Source: Pseudomonas viridiflava (GTDB lineage: Bacteria > Pseudomonadota > Gammaproteobacteria > Pseudomonadales > Pseudomonadaceae). From it: a DNA stretch of 64,000 nt. Made by a program: the position numbers and the translations under genes. Within the stretch, counting starts at the first letter, position 1; the number at the start of each line of letters is the position of its first letter. This document shows positions 24,809 through 33,777 of the stretch, piece after piece. The stretch is taken from assembly GCF_900591205.1 (NCBI RefSeq), contig NZ_UUPU01000067.1:1-64000 (forward strand), given 5' to 3'. The notes under the pieces are model-generated. The model had not been told where the DNA came from, did no database searches, and worked only from the letters and a program-made list of their open reading frames with translations.

Positions 24809-25111
24809 ATGAAATTCATCCACCAGCGCGAGCACCTCAACGAGGGAGACATTGTCGTTATCGAATGCTCGCAGACTTGCAATATTCGCCTGATGAGCGA
24901 TGCGAACTTTCGCAGCTTCAAGAACGGCGGCCGCCACACTTATCACGGTGGAGCCTTCGACACATTCCCCGCCAAGATCACCGCACCCAGCACCGGGTTC
25001 TGGAACATCACCCTGGACGTGGTGACGCGCCGCGCCATCAGCGTGACCAAAAAACCCACGCTGTCCCACAAAATCCGCATCGTGCGTCGCACCAGCTCCA
25101 AGCTGAGCTGA
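24809..25111 (+). CDS. DUF1883-like protein
   Basis: A 100-residue soluble protein starting MKFIHQREHLNEGDIVVIEC and containing NIRLMSDANFRSFKNGGRHT, which matches the small beta-rich DUF1883 family. The basic C-terminus ends SHKIRIVRRTSSKLS. CTGGAGACACC precedes the ATG. It is followed after 25 bases by a 55-residue gene and then alkB, so these may be cotranscribed. Confidence 0.8.
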   Translation: MKFIHQREHLNEGDIVVIECSQTCNIRLMSDANFRSFKNGGRHTYHGGAFDTFPAKITAPSTGFWNITLDVVTRRAISVTKKPTLSHKIRIVRRTSSKLS

Positions 25112-25136
25112 TCCGCACATTTCACAGGAAATAGCC

Positions 25137-25304
25137 GTGACCGCTACCACTAAATACGTAATCAAGTACAAGCTCAATGGCGAACGTCGCTTTGAGTTCG
25201 CTCAGTTGCAGACCAACAGCGTGGAAGAAGCCAGGCAAGCGCTGGCAAAAATCCACGATGCCAGTGATGAAATCACCGACATCAACGTGAGCAAGGCGCT
25301 CTAA
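25137..25304 (+). CDS. 55-residue small protein upstream of alkB
   Basis: A GTG-started frame behind CACAGGAAATA encodes 55 residues beginning MTATTKYVIKYKLNGERRFE and ending DINVSKAL. It is mostly alpha/beta with a helix SVEEARQALAKIHDA. It stops three bases before the alkB start, which argues for real, possibly coupled translation. I do not recognise a family. Confidence 0.65.
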   Translation: MTATTKYVIKYKLNGERRFEFAQLQTNSVEEARQALAKIHDASDEITDINVSKAL

Positions 25305-25307
25305 GCC

Positions 25308-25973
25308 ATGCCCGGCCCCACTGCCGACCTGTTCGCCGATGACGCCCTGCAGCAACCCGCAGGGCGTGAGCAAATCGGCGAGCAGTCCTACGTGTTAAGG
25401 GGCTACGCCCTACCCTGGGTCGAGCGTCTTCTGCCGGAGCTGCGCCAGGTGCTGGCACAATCACCGTTTCGGCAAATGGTCACGCCCGGCGGTTTTACCA
25501 TGTCGGCGGCCTTGAGCAGTTGCGGCGATCTGGGCTGGACCAGCGACACCTCCGGCTACCGCTACACGCCTATGGACCCTCGCAGTCAACAGCCCTGGCC
25601 CGCGCTGCCCGATGGCTTGCGTCAGTTGGCCGTACACGCGGCGGCAGAGGCCGGGTTTATCGACTTTGCCCCTGACGCCTGCCTGATCAACCGCTATGTA
25701 CCGGGCGCCAAAATGGCCCTGCACCAGGACAAAAACGAACGTCGCTACAGCGAGCCGGTGGTTTCGGTATCCCTTGGGCTGCCGGCGGTATTCCTGTTTG
25801 GCGGCCACGAGCGCGGTGACAAGCCCCTCAAGGTTTCACTGTTTCATGGCGACGTGGTGATCTGGGGCGGGGTTGATCGCCTGCGGTTTCATGGGGTGCT
25901 GCCGATCAAGGAAGGCGTGCATAGCCTCATGGGCCCGCAACGGATTAATCTGACCTTTCGCACTGCCGGCTGA
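25308..25973 (+). CDS. alkB: DNA oxidative demethylase AlkB
   Basis: A 221-residue Fe(II)/2-oxoglutarate dioxygenase that removes 1-methyladenine and 3-methylcytosine from DNA. Fe ligands: His and Asp in MALHQDKNE and His in RLRFHGVLPI; the 2-oxoglutarate-binding arginines lie in RINLTFR. SAALSSCGDLGW and NRYVPGAKM are typical. ada follows 75 bases later, making an adaptive-response-like alkylation repair pair. Confidence 0.95.
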   Translation: MPGPTADLFADDALQQPAGREQIGEQSYVLRGYALPWVERLLPELRQVLAQSPFRQMVTPGGFTMSAALSSCGDLGWTSDTSGYRYTPMDPRSQQPWPALPDGLRQLAVHAAAEAGFIDFAPDACLINRYVPGAKMALHQDKNERRYSEPVVSVSLGLPAVFLFGGHERGDKPLKVSLFHGDVVIWGGVDRLRFHGVLPIKEGVHSLMGPQRINLTFRTAG

Positions 25974-26048
25974 TTTGACCGCAAGCTTCGGAGTGCCTGC
26001 CGAGTGCGGCACGACTAATCTGGCCAGAATTCGTCAAGAGTGCCGACC

Positions 26049-27095
26049 ATGACCACCGAACAAGACCCGCGCTGGGCGGCGATTCTCGCCCGCGACTCCA
26101 AGGCCGACACGCTGTTCGTCTACGGGGTAAAAACCACCGGGGTGTACTGTCGCCCCAGCAGCGCCTCACGCTTGCCACGCCCGGAAAATATCGAATTCTT
26201 CGACACCCCGGCGCAAGCCGAAGCGGCGGGTTATCGCGCCAGCAAACGCGCCGCCGGCGACCAGACTCAATTGGCCGCACACCATGCGCAATTGGTGGCC
26301 GAGGCATGCAGGCAGATCGAACAGGCCGACACCTCTCCCAGCCTCAGTACACTGGCGGCCCAAGCCGGGCTGAGCCCCTTCCATTTCCACCGCGTATTCA
26401 AAAGCGTGACCGGCCTGACGCCCAAGGGCTACGCCAGCGCGCATCGCTCACGCAAGGTGCGCGATGGGCTCATGGGTCGGCACTCGGTGACCGAGGCGCT
26501 GTACGACGCAGGCTATAACTCCAACAGCCGCTTTTATGAATCGGCCAATCAAGTACTTGGCATGAAGCCCAGCGACTACAAAGCGGGCGGCCTCAATAAC
26601 CAGATCCTGTTCGCCGTCGGGCAGTGCTCGCTCGGCGCGATTCTGGTGGCCCAAAGTAGCCGTGGCGTGTGCGCGATTTTGCTGGGGGATGACCCGGACA
26701 AACTGGTGCGCGATCTGCAGGATCAATTCCCCAAAGCCAGCCTGGTGGGCGCCGACCGCCGCTTCGAACAGCTGATCGCCCAGGTGGTCGGCTTTATCGA
26801 GGCGCCCGCGCTGGGCCTGGACTTGCCGCTGGACCTACGCGGCACAGCGTTTCAGGAGCGCGTGTGGCAAGCGCTGCGCGAGATTCCACCGGGCAGCACG
26901 GCCAGCTATGCGCAAATCGCTCAACGCATCGGCGCGCCCAAATCGTTTCGCGCCGTGGCCCAGGCGTGCGGTGCCAACAGCCTGGCGGTGGCGATCCCCT
27001 GCCACCGTGTGGTCCGCAGCAACGGTGACTTATCGGGCTACCGCTGGGGCGTAGAGCGTAAACGCCAACTGCTGGAGCGTGAAAGCGAGTCTTAA
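26049..27095 (+). CDS. ada: Ada-type regulator/O6-alkylguanine-DNA methyltransferase with degenerate zinc site
   Basis: A 348-residue three-part protein: Ada N-terminal domain (about 5-75), AraC-type helix-turn-helix (about 90-170, with LSTLAAQAGLSPFHFHRVFK) and the methyltransferase domain (about 185-345) with the active-site AIPCHRVVRSNG. In the N-domain only the first of four zinc cysteines remains (Cys34 in GVYCRPSSAS); the others are Ser38, Ser65 and Ala68. The methylphosphotriester sensor is therefore probably zinc-free and inactive as known from E. coli Ada. AAGAG favours ATG 26049 over GTG 26040. It overlaps the CGNR gene tail to tail by four bases. Confidence 0.92.
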   Translation: MTTEQDPRWAAILARDSKADTLFVYGVKTTGVYCRPSSASRLPRPENIEFFDTPAQAEAAGYRASKRAAGDQTQLAAHHAQLVAEACRQIEQADTSPSLSTLAAQAGLSPFHFHRVFKSVTGLTPKGYASAHRSRKVRDGLMGRHSVTEALYDAGYNSNSRFYESANQVLGMKPSDYKAGGLNNQILFAVGQCSLGAILVAQSSRGVCAILLGDDPDKLVRDLQDQFPKASLVGADRRFEQLIAQVVGFIEAPALGLDLPLDLRGTAFQERVWQALREIPPGSTASYAQIAQRIGAPKSFRAVAQACGANSLAVAIPCHRVVRSNGDLSGYRWGVERKRQLLERESES

Positions 27096-27667
27096 AGCAG
27101 CTGGCGCTTGCGAAACTGCGCAACCTTATGCCGGTTGCCACACAGCGCCATGCTGCACCAGCGGCGTTTATGCGCCTTGGTCCGGTCGTAAAACCACAAC
27201 ACACATTCAGGATGCTCGCAGGTGCGGATCAGGTTGAAATCCCCGTCTACCAGCAAGCTCGCAGCGGCTTCAGCAATCGTCGAGAGGAATTGCTCCGGGG
27301 TTTGCAGTTTGCGCTGACGCTCCAGCCGCAGCTCGCCAGGTGCCGGCCAGGCCAATTGCGGATGACTGACCGCCTTGCGCAAAAAGCCATTCAGCGCCGC
27401 CGGGTCGCCTTGTTCTCCGGCCTTGCGTTGCTCGAGCAGGGCGCGCACCACTTCCCGCAGCTCCACGGCTGCTGCCAGCAACGCACCTGGCTCAAAGGCC
27501 GGCACCCCGCCCTCCTCGGCCCACCCCAAACGCACCAGCCAACGCGCGACATCCGCGTCGCTTTGCCAGAAGTCAAAGGGTTCTGCGTCGACATTGGCAC
27601 GGGTGTTGAGCATGTCCAGCACCGGGTCATCGGCCAGTACGTAGGGTTCCAGAGATGGGGTAAGCAT
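27092..27667 (-). CDS. CGNR zinc-finger (ABATE-domain) regulator
   Basis: A 191-residue protein of the family with an N-terminal ABATE domain (about 15-140) and a C-terminal CGNR zinc finger (CEHPECVLWFYDRTKAHKRR, then RWCSMALCGNRHKVAQFRKR). Members are putative stress transcription regulators. GAGGA six bases before ATG 27667 decides the start. It is divergent from the alpha/beta hydrolase at 27842, which is a likely target. Confidence 0.88.
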   Translation of the reverse strand: MLTPSLEPYVLADDPVLDMLNTRANVDAEPFDFWQSDADVARWLVRLGWAEEGGVPAFEPGALLAAAVELREVVRALLEQRKAGEQGDPAALNGFLRKAVSHPQLAWPAPGELRLERQRKLQTPEQFLSTIAEAAASLLVDGDFNLIRTCEHPECVLWFYDRTKAHKRRWCSMALCGNRHKVAQFRKRQLL

Positions 27668-27841
27668 GGTCAATCCTCTTTGATAGCCTCGGCATCGTAA
27701 CCGCTATTTTGCACCATTGGTAGTTACTAAAACCTAATTACTAACCAGATAAATTAATTTGACAGGTTACACAATTGAGCGCAGATTTTTACGAAGGTAA
27801 CCCGTATATCAACTTTAAACAGTTACAGAGGCACGCTCACC

Positions 27842-28720
27842 ATGACCACTCAAGCTCCCGTTGTTCACTACCGTCACGTCGATGTCGATGGCAGCCGCCT
27901 GTTCTACCGTGAGGCCGGCGACCCTGCCGCCCCGGTGATGTTGCTGTTGCACGGCTTTCCCAGCTCATCCCATATGTACCGCGACCTGATCCCGCTGCTG
28001 GCCACGCGTTTTCGGATCATCGCCCCCGACCTGCCGGGTTTCGGCTTCACCGAAGTGCCGGCCGAGCGCAATTACGTCTACACCTTCGACAACCTGGCGA
28101 TCACCATCGGGCACTTTGTCGAGGCGTTGGAACTGAGCCGCTACGCGCTTTACGTGTTCGACTACGGCGCACCGGTTGGCCTGCGCCTGGCGGTTGCGCA
28201 CCCGGAGCGGGTCAGCGCACTGGTCTCGCAAAATGGCAATGCTTACCTTGAGGGCCTGGGTGATGCCTGGGCGCCGATCCGGGCCTACTGGGCCGAACCG
28301 AGCCAGGCCAATCGCGAGGTGATCCGCAACGCCGTCATCAGCCTGGAAGGTACGCGCTACCAATACCTGCACGGCGTGAACCAGCCGGAATTGGTCGCGC
28401 CGGAGTCTTATATGCTCGACGTGTTGTTGATGCAGCGCCCCGGCAATGACGAGATCCAGCTGGACTTATTCCTCGACTACCGCAACAACCTGACGCTGTA
28501 CCCGGCGTTCCAGGCGTTTTTCAAAGCCACTCAAGTGCCGGCGCTGGTGATCTGGGGCCAGAACGATCCGTTCTTCATCCCGCCCGGCGCCCACGCCTAC
28601 ACGACCGATAACGCCAATGCCGTGGTGGAACTGCTGGACACCGGCCACTTCGCCCTGGAAACCCACGCCGCGCATATCGCCGGGCGTATCCATGCGGTCC
28701 TGGGGCACGCTATCAACTGA
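27842..28720 (+). CDS. Alpha/beta hydrolase (epoxide hydrolase/haloalkane dehalogenase type)
   Basis: A 292-residue alpha/beta hydrolase. The nucleophile is Asp107 in YVFDYGAPVG rather than Ser, with an HGFPSS oxyanion motif and the acid/base pair in WGQNDPFF and DTGHFALE. Asp nucleophiles are typical of epoxide hydrolases and haloalkane dehalogenases; the true substrate is unknown. Its divergent neighbour is the CGNR regulator. Confidence 0.88.
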   Translation: MTTQAPVVHYRHVDVDGSRLFYREAGDPAAPVMLLLHGFPSSSHMYRDLIPLLATRFRIIAPDLPGFGFTEVPAERNYVYTFDNLAITIGHFVEALELSRYALYVFDYGAPVGLRLAVAHPERVSALVSQNGNAYLEGLGDAWAPIRAYWAEPSQANREVIRNAVISLEGTRYQYLHGVNQPELVAPESYMLDVLLMQRPGNDEIQLDLFLDYRNNLTLYPAFQAFFKATQVPALVIWGQNDPFFIPPGAHAYTTDNANAVVELLDTGHFALETHAAHIAGRIHAVLGHAIN

Positions 28721-28830
28721 TAGCTGCACCACGAAAAGCCGCCCTCGTCCAGTGAATAAAACAGACTGGCCGGGTGCCAAGGGCCCTGTTAAAACAGCGA
28801 AAAGCCTCACTGACGCTGGAGACGCACCCC

Positions 28831-29889
28831 ATGAGCACCTGGCCAGACACCCGCCTTCTCGACCTGCTGGGCATTGAAGTACCGATCATTCAAGCGCCCA
28901 TGGCCGTAGGGACTACCACGGCCATGGTCATCGCCGCCAATAAAGCAGGCGCTCTGGGGTCACTGCCGGCTGCGGCGCTGAGTCTCGAGCAACTGCGCGA
29001 AGCACTCGCGACTATTCGCCAGGCGAGCTCGCGGCCGATCAATGTCAACTTCTTCTGCCACCAGCCGCCTGCGCCCGACGCTGCTCGCGACAAGCGCTGG
29101 AAAGACCTGCTGGAACCCTACTACCGCGAGTTGGGCGCCGATTTTGATGCGCCGACGCCGGTGTCCAATCGCGAACCGTTCAACGAAGCTGCATGCCAGG
29201 TGGTGGAAGAATTTCGCCCCGAAGTGGTCAGCTTCCACTTCGGCCTGCCGGAACAAGCCTTGCTCGACCGGGTAAAAGCCACCGGCGCCAAAGTGCTGTC
29301 CTCGGCCACTACGGTAGAAGAGGCAATCTGGCTGGAGCAACACGGCTGCGATGCAATCATCGCCATGGGCAGCGAAGCGGGCGGGCACCGCGGCTTGTTT
29401 CTCAGCGACGACCTCAATACCCAGATCGGTTTGTTCGCGCTGCTGCCGCAAGTGGTGGATGCGGTCAGCGTGCCGGTGATCGCCGCCGGCGGTATTGGGG
29501 ATGCGCGTGGGATTGTCGCGGCATTCGCCCTGGGCGCCTCGGCGGTGCAGATCGGCACTGCTTACCTGTTTACCCCCGAAGCTAACGTCACCGCCTCCCA
29601 CCACCATGCATTGCGCCACGCTCAAGCCAGCGAAACCGCGCTGACCAACCTGTTTACCGGGCGCCCGGCACGGGGCATCGTCAACCGGGTGATGCGCGAG
29701 TTGGGCGCGATCAACCCGGCGGCGCCGGCATTTCCGACCTCAGGAGGCGCCCTTATACCGCTCAAGGCCAAGGATGAAGCAGGCTTCAGCAACCTGTGGT
29801 CGGGGCAGGCGCTGCGCCTGGGTAAAGACACCAGCACCTATGACCTGACCCGCGAACTGGCCGAACAGGCGCTGGCAAAATTCAAGTAA
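28831..29889 (+). CDS. Nitronate monooxygenase family protein
   Basis: A 352-residue FMN TIM-barrel enzyme (2-nitropropane dioxygenase type) that would oxidise alkyl nitronates such as propionate-3-nitronate. Features: PIIQAPMAVGTTTAM at the start, GCDAIIAMGSEAGGHRG with the catalytic-region His, and IAAGGIGDARGIVAAFALGA for phosphate binding. GGAGACG before ATG 28831 fixes the start. It stands alone between the hydrolase and the mod operon. Confidence 0.9.
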   Translation: MSTWPDTRLLDLLGIEVPIIQAPMAVGTTTAMVIAANKAGALGSLPAAALSLEQLREALATIRQASSRPINVNFFCHQPPAPDAARDKRWKDLLEPYYRELGADFDAPTPVSNREPFNEAACQVVEEFRPEVVSFHFGLPEQALLDRVKATGAKVLSSATTVEEAIWLEQHGCDAIIAMGSEAGGHRGLFLSDDLNTQIGLFALLPQVVDAVSVPVIAAGGIGDARGIVAAFALGASAVQIGTAYLFTPEANVTASHHHALRHAQASETALTNLFTGRPARGIVNRVMRELGAINPAAPAFPTSGGALIPLKAKDEAGFSNLWSGQALRLGKDTSTYDLTRELAEQALAKFK

Positions 29890-29923
29890 AAGCAGGCAAC
29901 TTTGCACTGTACCGGCAATGGCC

Positions 29924-29953
29924 AACCGCTATATATTCCCATACATAGCGGTT
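29924..29953. promoter_or_regulatory. ModE operator upstream of modA
   Basis: AACCGCTATATA (29924-29935) and TACATAGCGGTT (29942-29953) are 12-base inverted arms with one mismatch and a six-base spacer. CGCTATATA-N6-TACATAGCG matches the known ModE operator pattern closely. ModE-molybdate should repress modABC here. No modE gene is in the window. Confidence 0.9.
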
Positions 29954-30000
29954 AAGCCCTCTACCTATAACAAGCCGTACATTACTCAAGGAGCTGCTTC

Positions 30001-30759
30001 ATGAAGATTCACGCCTCACGCCTGGCCATCCTGGTCGCCGCCCTCGCCTTCGGTTCAGCCCATGCCGATGAAGTCCAGGTGGCCGTCGCAGCCAACTTTA
30101 CCGCACCGATCCAGGCCATCGCCGCCGACTTCGAAAAAGACACCGGGCACAAACTGGTCGCCGCCTACGGCGCCACCGGGCAGTTCTACACCCAGATCAA
30201 GAACGGCGCGCCGTTTGAGGTGTTCCTGAGCGCCGACGACACCACCCCGCAAAAACTTGAAACCGAGGGCGATACCGTCAAAGGCTCGCGCTTCACCTAC
30301 GCCGTGGGTACGCTGGCGCTGTGGTCGGCCAAAGAAGGGTATGTGGACGCCAAGGGCGAGGTCCTGAAGAAGAACGCCTTCCAGCACCTCTCCATCGCTA
30401 ACCCTAAAACCGCGCCTTATGGCCTGGCCGCTACCCAGGTGCTGGCCAAAGAAGGCTTGACCGAGAAGGTCAAGGACAAGCTCGTCGAAGGCCAGAACAT
30501 CACCCAGGCTTATCAGTTTGTCTCCACCGGTAACGCCGAACTGGGTTTTGTCGCCCTGTCGCAGATCTATAAAGACGGCAAGGTCACCAGCGGTTCGGCG
30601 TGGATCGTTCCGGCCTCCCTGCATGACCCGATCAAACAGGACGCGGTCATCCTCAACAAGGGCAAGGACAGCGCCGCCGCCAAGGCACTGGTCGAGTACC
30701 TCAAAGGCCCGAAAGCCGCTGCGGTGATCAAGTCCTACGGCTACGAGCTGGCCCAGTAA
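30001..30759 (+). CDS. modA: Molybdate ABC transporter substrate-binding protein
   Basis: A 252-residue periplasmic protein with a Sec signal peptide (about 1-22, cut after GSAHA) and a ModA fold. Ligand-contact regions VAVAANFTAPIQAI and AAYGATGQFYTQIKNGAPFE are clear. CAAGGAGCTGCTTC precedes the ATG. It binds molybdate or tungstate and delivers it to ModBC; a ModE operator lies 48 bases upstream. Confidence 0.96.
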   Translation: MKIHASRLAILVAALAFGSAHADEVQVAVAANFTAPIQAIAADFEKDTGHKLVAAYGATGQFYTQIKNGAPFEVFLSADDTTPQKLETEGDTVKGSRFTYAVGTLALWSAKEGYVDAKGEVLKKNAFQHLSIANPKTAPYGLAATQVLAKEGLTEKVKDKLVEGQNITQAYQFVSTGNAELGFVALSQIYKDGKVTSGSAWIVPASLHDPIKQDAVILNKGKDSAAAKALVEYLKGPKAAAVIKSYGYELAQ

Positions 30760-31440
30760 ATGCCGCTGTCGAGTGCCGATTTTTCGGCTATCTGGCTGAC
30801 CATCAAACTGGCGTCACTGACCACCGTGATCCTGCTGGTCATCGGCACTCCGATTGCCCTGTGGCTGTCGCGCACCCGTTCCTGGTGGCGTGGCCCGATC
30901 GGGGCAATCGTCGCCTTGCCGTTGGTGCTGCCGCCCACGGTGATCGGTTTCTACTTGCTGTTGACCATGGGCCCCAACGGCTACTTCGGCCAGTTCACTC
31001 AATGGCTCGGCCTGGGCACCCTCACCTTCAGTTTCGCCGGGTTGGTGATTGGCTCGGTGATCTATTCCATGCCGTTTGTGGTGCAGCCGTTGCAAAACGC
31101 CTTCTCCGCCATCGGCACTCGCCCGCTGGAAGTGGCCGCAACCTTGCGTGCCAACCCGTGGGACACGTTTTTCACAGTGATCCTGCCCCTGGCACGCCCA
31201 GGGTTTATCACTGCATCCATTCTGGGGTTTGCGCATACCGTCGGTGAATTCGGCGTGGTGCTGATGATCGGCGGCAATATTCCCGACAAAACCCGCGTGG
31301 TCTCGGTGCAGATCTACGACCATGTCGAAGCCATGGAGTATGCGCAGGCCCATTGGCTGGCGGGCTCGATGGTGGTGTTCGCGTTCCTTGTGTTGCTGGC
31401 GCTCTATTCCAGCCGTAAAACCAAGATGGGCTGGAGCTGA
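30760..31440 (+). CDS. modB: Molybdate ABC transporter permease
   Basis: A 226-residue inner-membrane permease with about five to six helices and the cytoplasmic ABC-contact loop EVAATLRANPWDTFFTVILP. It starts at the base after the modA stop and overlaps modC by one base, so translation is coupled. Confidence 0.96.
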   Translation: MPLSSADFSAIWLTIKLASLTTVILLVIGTPIALWLSRTRSWWRGPIGAIVALPLVLPPTVIGFYLLLTMGPNGYFGQFTQWLGLGTLTFSFAGLVIGSVIYSMPFVVQPLQNAFSAIGTRPLEVAATLRANPWDTFFTVILPLARPGFITASILGFAHTVGEFGVVLMIGGNIPDKTRVVSVQIYDHVEAMEYAQAHWLAGSMVVFAFLVLLALYSSRKTKMGWS

Positions 31441-32525
31441 TGTCGATGATTGATGTACGCCTGCAACTGAAATATGCAGACTTTGCCCTGGATGTCGACC
31501 TGCATCTGCCCGGGCGCGGCGTGACCGCACTGTACGGGCACTCCGGCTCCGGCAAGACCACCTGCCTGCGCTGCATCGCCGGGCTGGAGCGCGCCGAGGA
31601 CGGGTTTATCCAGATCAACGATGAAGTCTGGCAAGACAGCCGCAACGGGCTGTTCGTGCCGCCGCACAAGCGGGCGCTGGGTTATGTGTTTCAGGAGGCC
31701 AGCCTGTTTGCACATTTGTCGGTGCGCGCCAACCTCGAGTTCGGCCTCAAGCGCATCCCGCGCCAGCAGCGGCGTGTCGATATGGCCCAGGCCACCGAGC
31801 TGCTGGGCATCGGCCACCTGCTTGAGCGTCATCCACAGCACCTGTCCGGCGGCGAGCGCCAGCGTATCGGTATCGCCCGGGCGTTGCTCACCAGCCCCAA
31901 CCTGTTGTTGATGGATGAACCGCTGGCCGCCCTCGACAGCAAGCGCAAAGGCGAAATCCTGCCGTACCTGGAACGCCTGCATGACGAGCTGGACATTCCG
32001 GTGCTGTACGTCAGCCACGCACAGGATGAAGTGGCGCGCCTGGCCGATCACATCGTCCTGCTCAGCGACGGCAAAGCCCTGGCCAGCGGCCCTATCGGTG
32101 AAACCCTGGCCCGGCTCGACTTGCCGATGGCGCTGGGGGACGACGCCGGCGTGGTAATCAACGGCAGCGTCAGTGCCTACGACGCACACTATCAACTGCT
32201 CACCCTGCAGCTTCCCGACAGCGCCCAGCACCTGCGCGTGGCCCATGCGCCGCTGGCCGTCGGCAAAACCCTGCGGGTCAAGGTGCAGGCGCGGGACGTG
32301 AGCCTCAGCCTGCAAGCCGAGGAACACAGCAGCATCCTCAACCGCCTGCCGGTGACGGTCACCCAGGAAATATCGGCAGATAACAGTGCCCACGTGCTGG
32401 TGCGCCTGGACGCCGATGGCACGCCGTTGCTGGCGCGGATCACGCGTTTCTCCCGCGACCAGCTGCAACTGCACCCTGGGCAGACGCTGTGGGCGCAGAT
32501 CAAGGCGGTCGCGGTGCTGGCGTAA
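31440..32525 (+). CDS. modC: Molybdate ABC transporter ATPase
   Basis: A 361-residue ATPase: Walker A GHSGSGKTT (about residues 34-42), signature LSGGERQRIGIARAL, Walker B LLLMDEPLAALD and His switch SHAQDEVARL. A C-terminal TOBE/Mop domain (about 290-355) binds oxyanions and can give feedback inhibition. Start ATG 31440 overlaps the modB stop (TGATG). Confidence 0.96.
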   Translation: MSMIDVRLQLKYADFALDVDLHLPGRGVTALYGHSGSGKTTCLRCIAGLERAEDGFIQINDEVWQDSRNGLFVPPHKRALGYVFQEASLFAHLSVRANLEFGLKRIPRQQRRVDMAQATELLGIGHLLERHPQHLSGGERQRIGIARALLTSPNLLLMDEPLAALDSKRKGEILPYLERLHDELDIPVLYVSHAQDEVARLADHIVLLSDGKALASGPIGETLARLDLPMALGDDAGVVINGSVSAYDAHYQLLTLQLPDSAQHLRVAHAPLAVGKTLRVKVQARDVSLSLQAEEHSSILNRLPVTVTQEISADNSAHVLVRLDADGTPLLARITRFSRDQLQLHPGQTLWAQIKAVAVLA

Positions 32526-32603
32526 CAAAGCTTTTGGCACGACCGCAGAGCGCTGCGGTCAATCAGAAATACCGGCCTGATCCGTTGCCAAGGAACCTGC
32601 ACC

Positions 32604-33653
32604 ATGCCCGACTCTGCATTGCCCGCCGACCTGCCTCGCGACCTGCATTACGTTGACGACACCCAGCCCGGTATCCGTCGTAAAAAACTGCGCGACAAGT
32701 TCCAGTATTTCAATGCCAAGGGCGAACGCATCCAGGAGGCCGATGAGATCAAGCGCCTGAATGCCCTCGCGGTCCCCCCGGCCTATACCGATGTGTGGAT
32801 CTGCGCCGACCCGCGTGGCCATCTGCAAGCCACCGGCCGCGACGCCCGGGGGCGCAAGCAGTACCGCTACCATGCACGCTGGCGCGAGGTGCGCGACAGC
32901 GACAAGTACTCGCGGCTGCAGGAGTTTGGCAACGCCTTGCCGAAACTGCGCAAACAGCTGGAAGCGCAAATCGCCGAGCCGGGGTTTACCCGTGAAAAGG
33001 TGCTGGCCACGGTGGTGATGCTGCTGGACGCCACGTTGATCCGCGTCGGCAATACCCAATATGCGCGGGACAATAAATCCTACGGGCTGACCACCCTGCG
33101 CACCCGCCATGTGGATGTGAAAGGCAGCGAGATCCAGTTCCAGTTTCGCGGCAAGAGCGGCGTGGAGCACCAGGTCAGCGTCAAGGACCGGCGCCTGGCC
33201 ACAGTGGTCAAGCGCTGCCTGGAACTGCCGGGCCAGAATCTGTTTCAGTACCTGGACGCCGACGGCGAGCGCCATACCGTCAGCTCGCATGACGTGAATG
33301 CCTACCTGCACGACCTCACCGGCGCCGACTTCACCGCCAAGGATTACCGCACCTGGGCCGGCACCGCCATGGCGCTGGCCGTGCTGCGCGAGTTGCAGTG
33401 GCAGCCTGAGTCCGACGCAAAACGGCACGTGGTGGCGATGGTCAAGGATGTCGCCAAGCAGTTGGGTAACACGCCGGCCGTGTGCCGCAAGTGTTATATC
33501 CACCCGGCGGTGCTCGAGCATTTCAGCCTCGGCGAACTCTCCAAGTTACCCAAGCCTCGGCTGCGCAAAGGGCTCAAGGCCGAGGAAGTCGCGCTGGCCA
33601 TGTTCCTTGAACGACTGGCAGCAGACTTGCCGAAAAAAGCCAAGGCGGGTTAG
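32604..33653 (+). CDS. DNA topoisomerase IB (poxvirus type)
   Basis: A 349-residue type IB topoisomerase that relaxes supercoils by a 3'-phosphotyrosine intermediate. N-terminal domain DLPRDLHYVDDTQPGIRRKK (residues about 7-26) is typical; the catalytic core has YGLTTLRTRHVDVKGS, the KRCLELPGQNLFQY region and the active Tyr298 in KCYIHPAVLEHF. GGAACCTGCACC precedes the ATG. It follows modC by 78 bases but is probably unrelated in function. Confidence 0.93.
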   Translation: MPDSALPADLPRDLHYVDDTQPGIRRKKLRDKFQYFNAKGERIQEADEIKRLNALAVPPAYTDVWICADPRGHLQATGRDARGRKQYRYHARWREVRDSDKYSRLQEFGNALPKLRKQLEAQIAEPGFTREKVLATVVMLLDATLIRVGNTQYARDNKSYGLTTLRTRHVDVKGSEIQFQFRGKSGVEHQVSVKDRRLATVVKRCLELPGQNLFQYLDADGERHTVSSHDVNAYLHDLTGADFTAKDYRTWAGTAMALAVLRELQWQPESDAKRHVVAMVKDVAKQLGNTPAVCRKCYIHPAVLEHFSLGELSKLPKPRLRKGLKAEEVALAMFLERLAADLPKKAKAG

Positions 33654-33777
33654 GCTTCGCCTTCCTTCTGACACTCAGGATGATTGCCGACGTGAACATC
33701 TAAGCCTTCCAAAATGTATCTGCAACAAGCCGCCTGGCGCGCTTGTTGGCCTGTTCGACATTTTTTTGGAGGTGCTG

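Noticed and set aside
33298..33777. Long N-terminal extension of the ABC-F gene overlapping topoisomerase IB
   Set aside because: The extension is out of frame with the topoisomerase and has no ABC features; GGAGGTG before ATG 33778 marks the true start.
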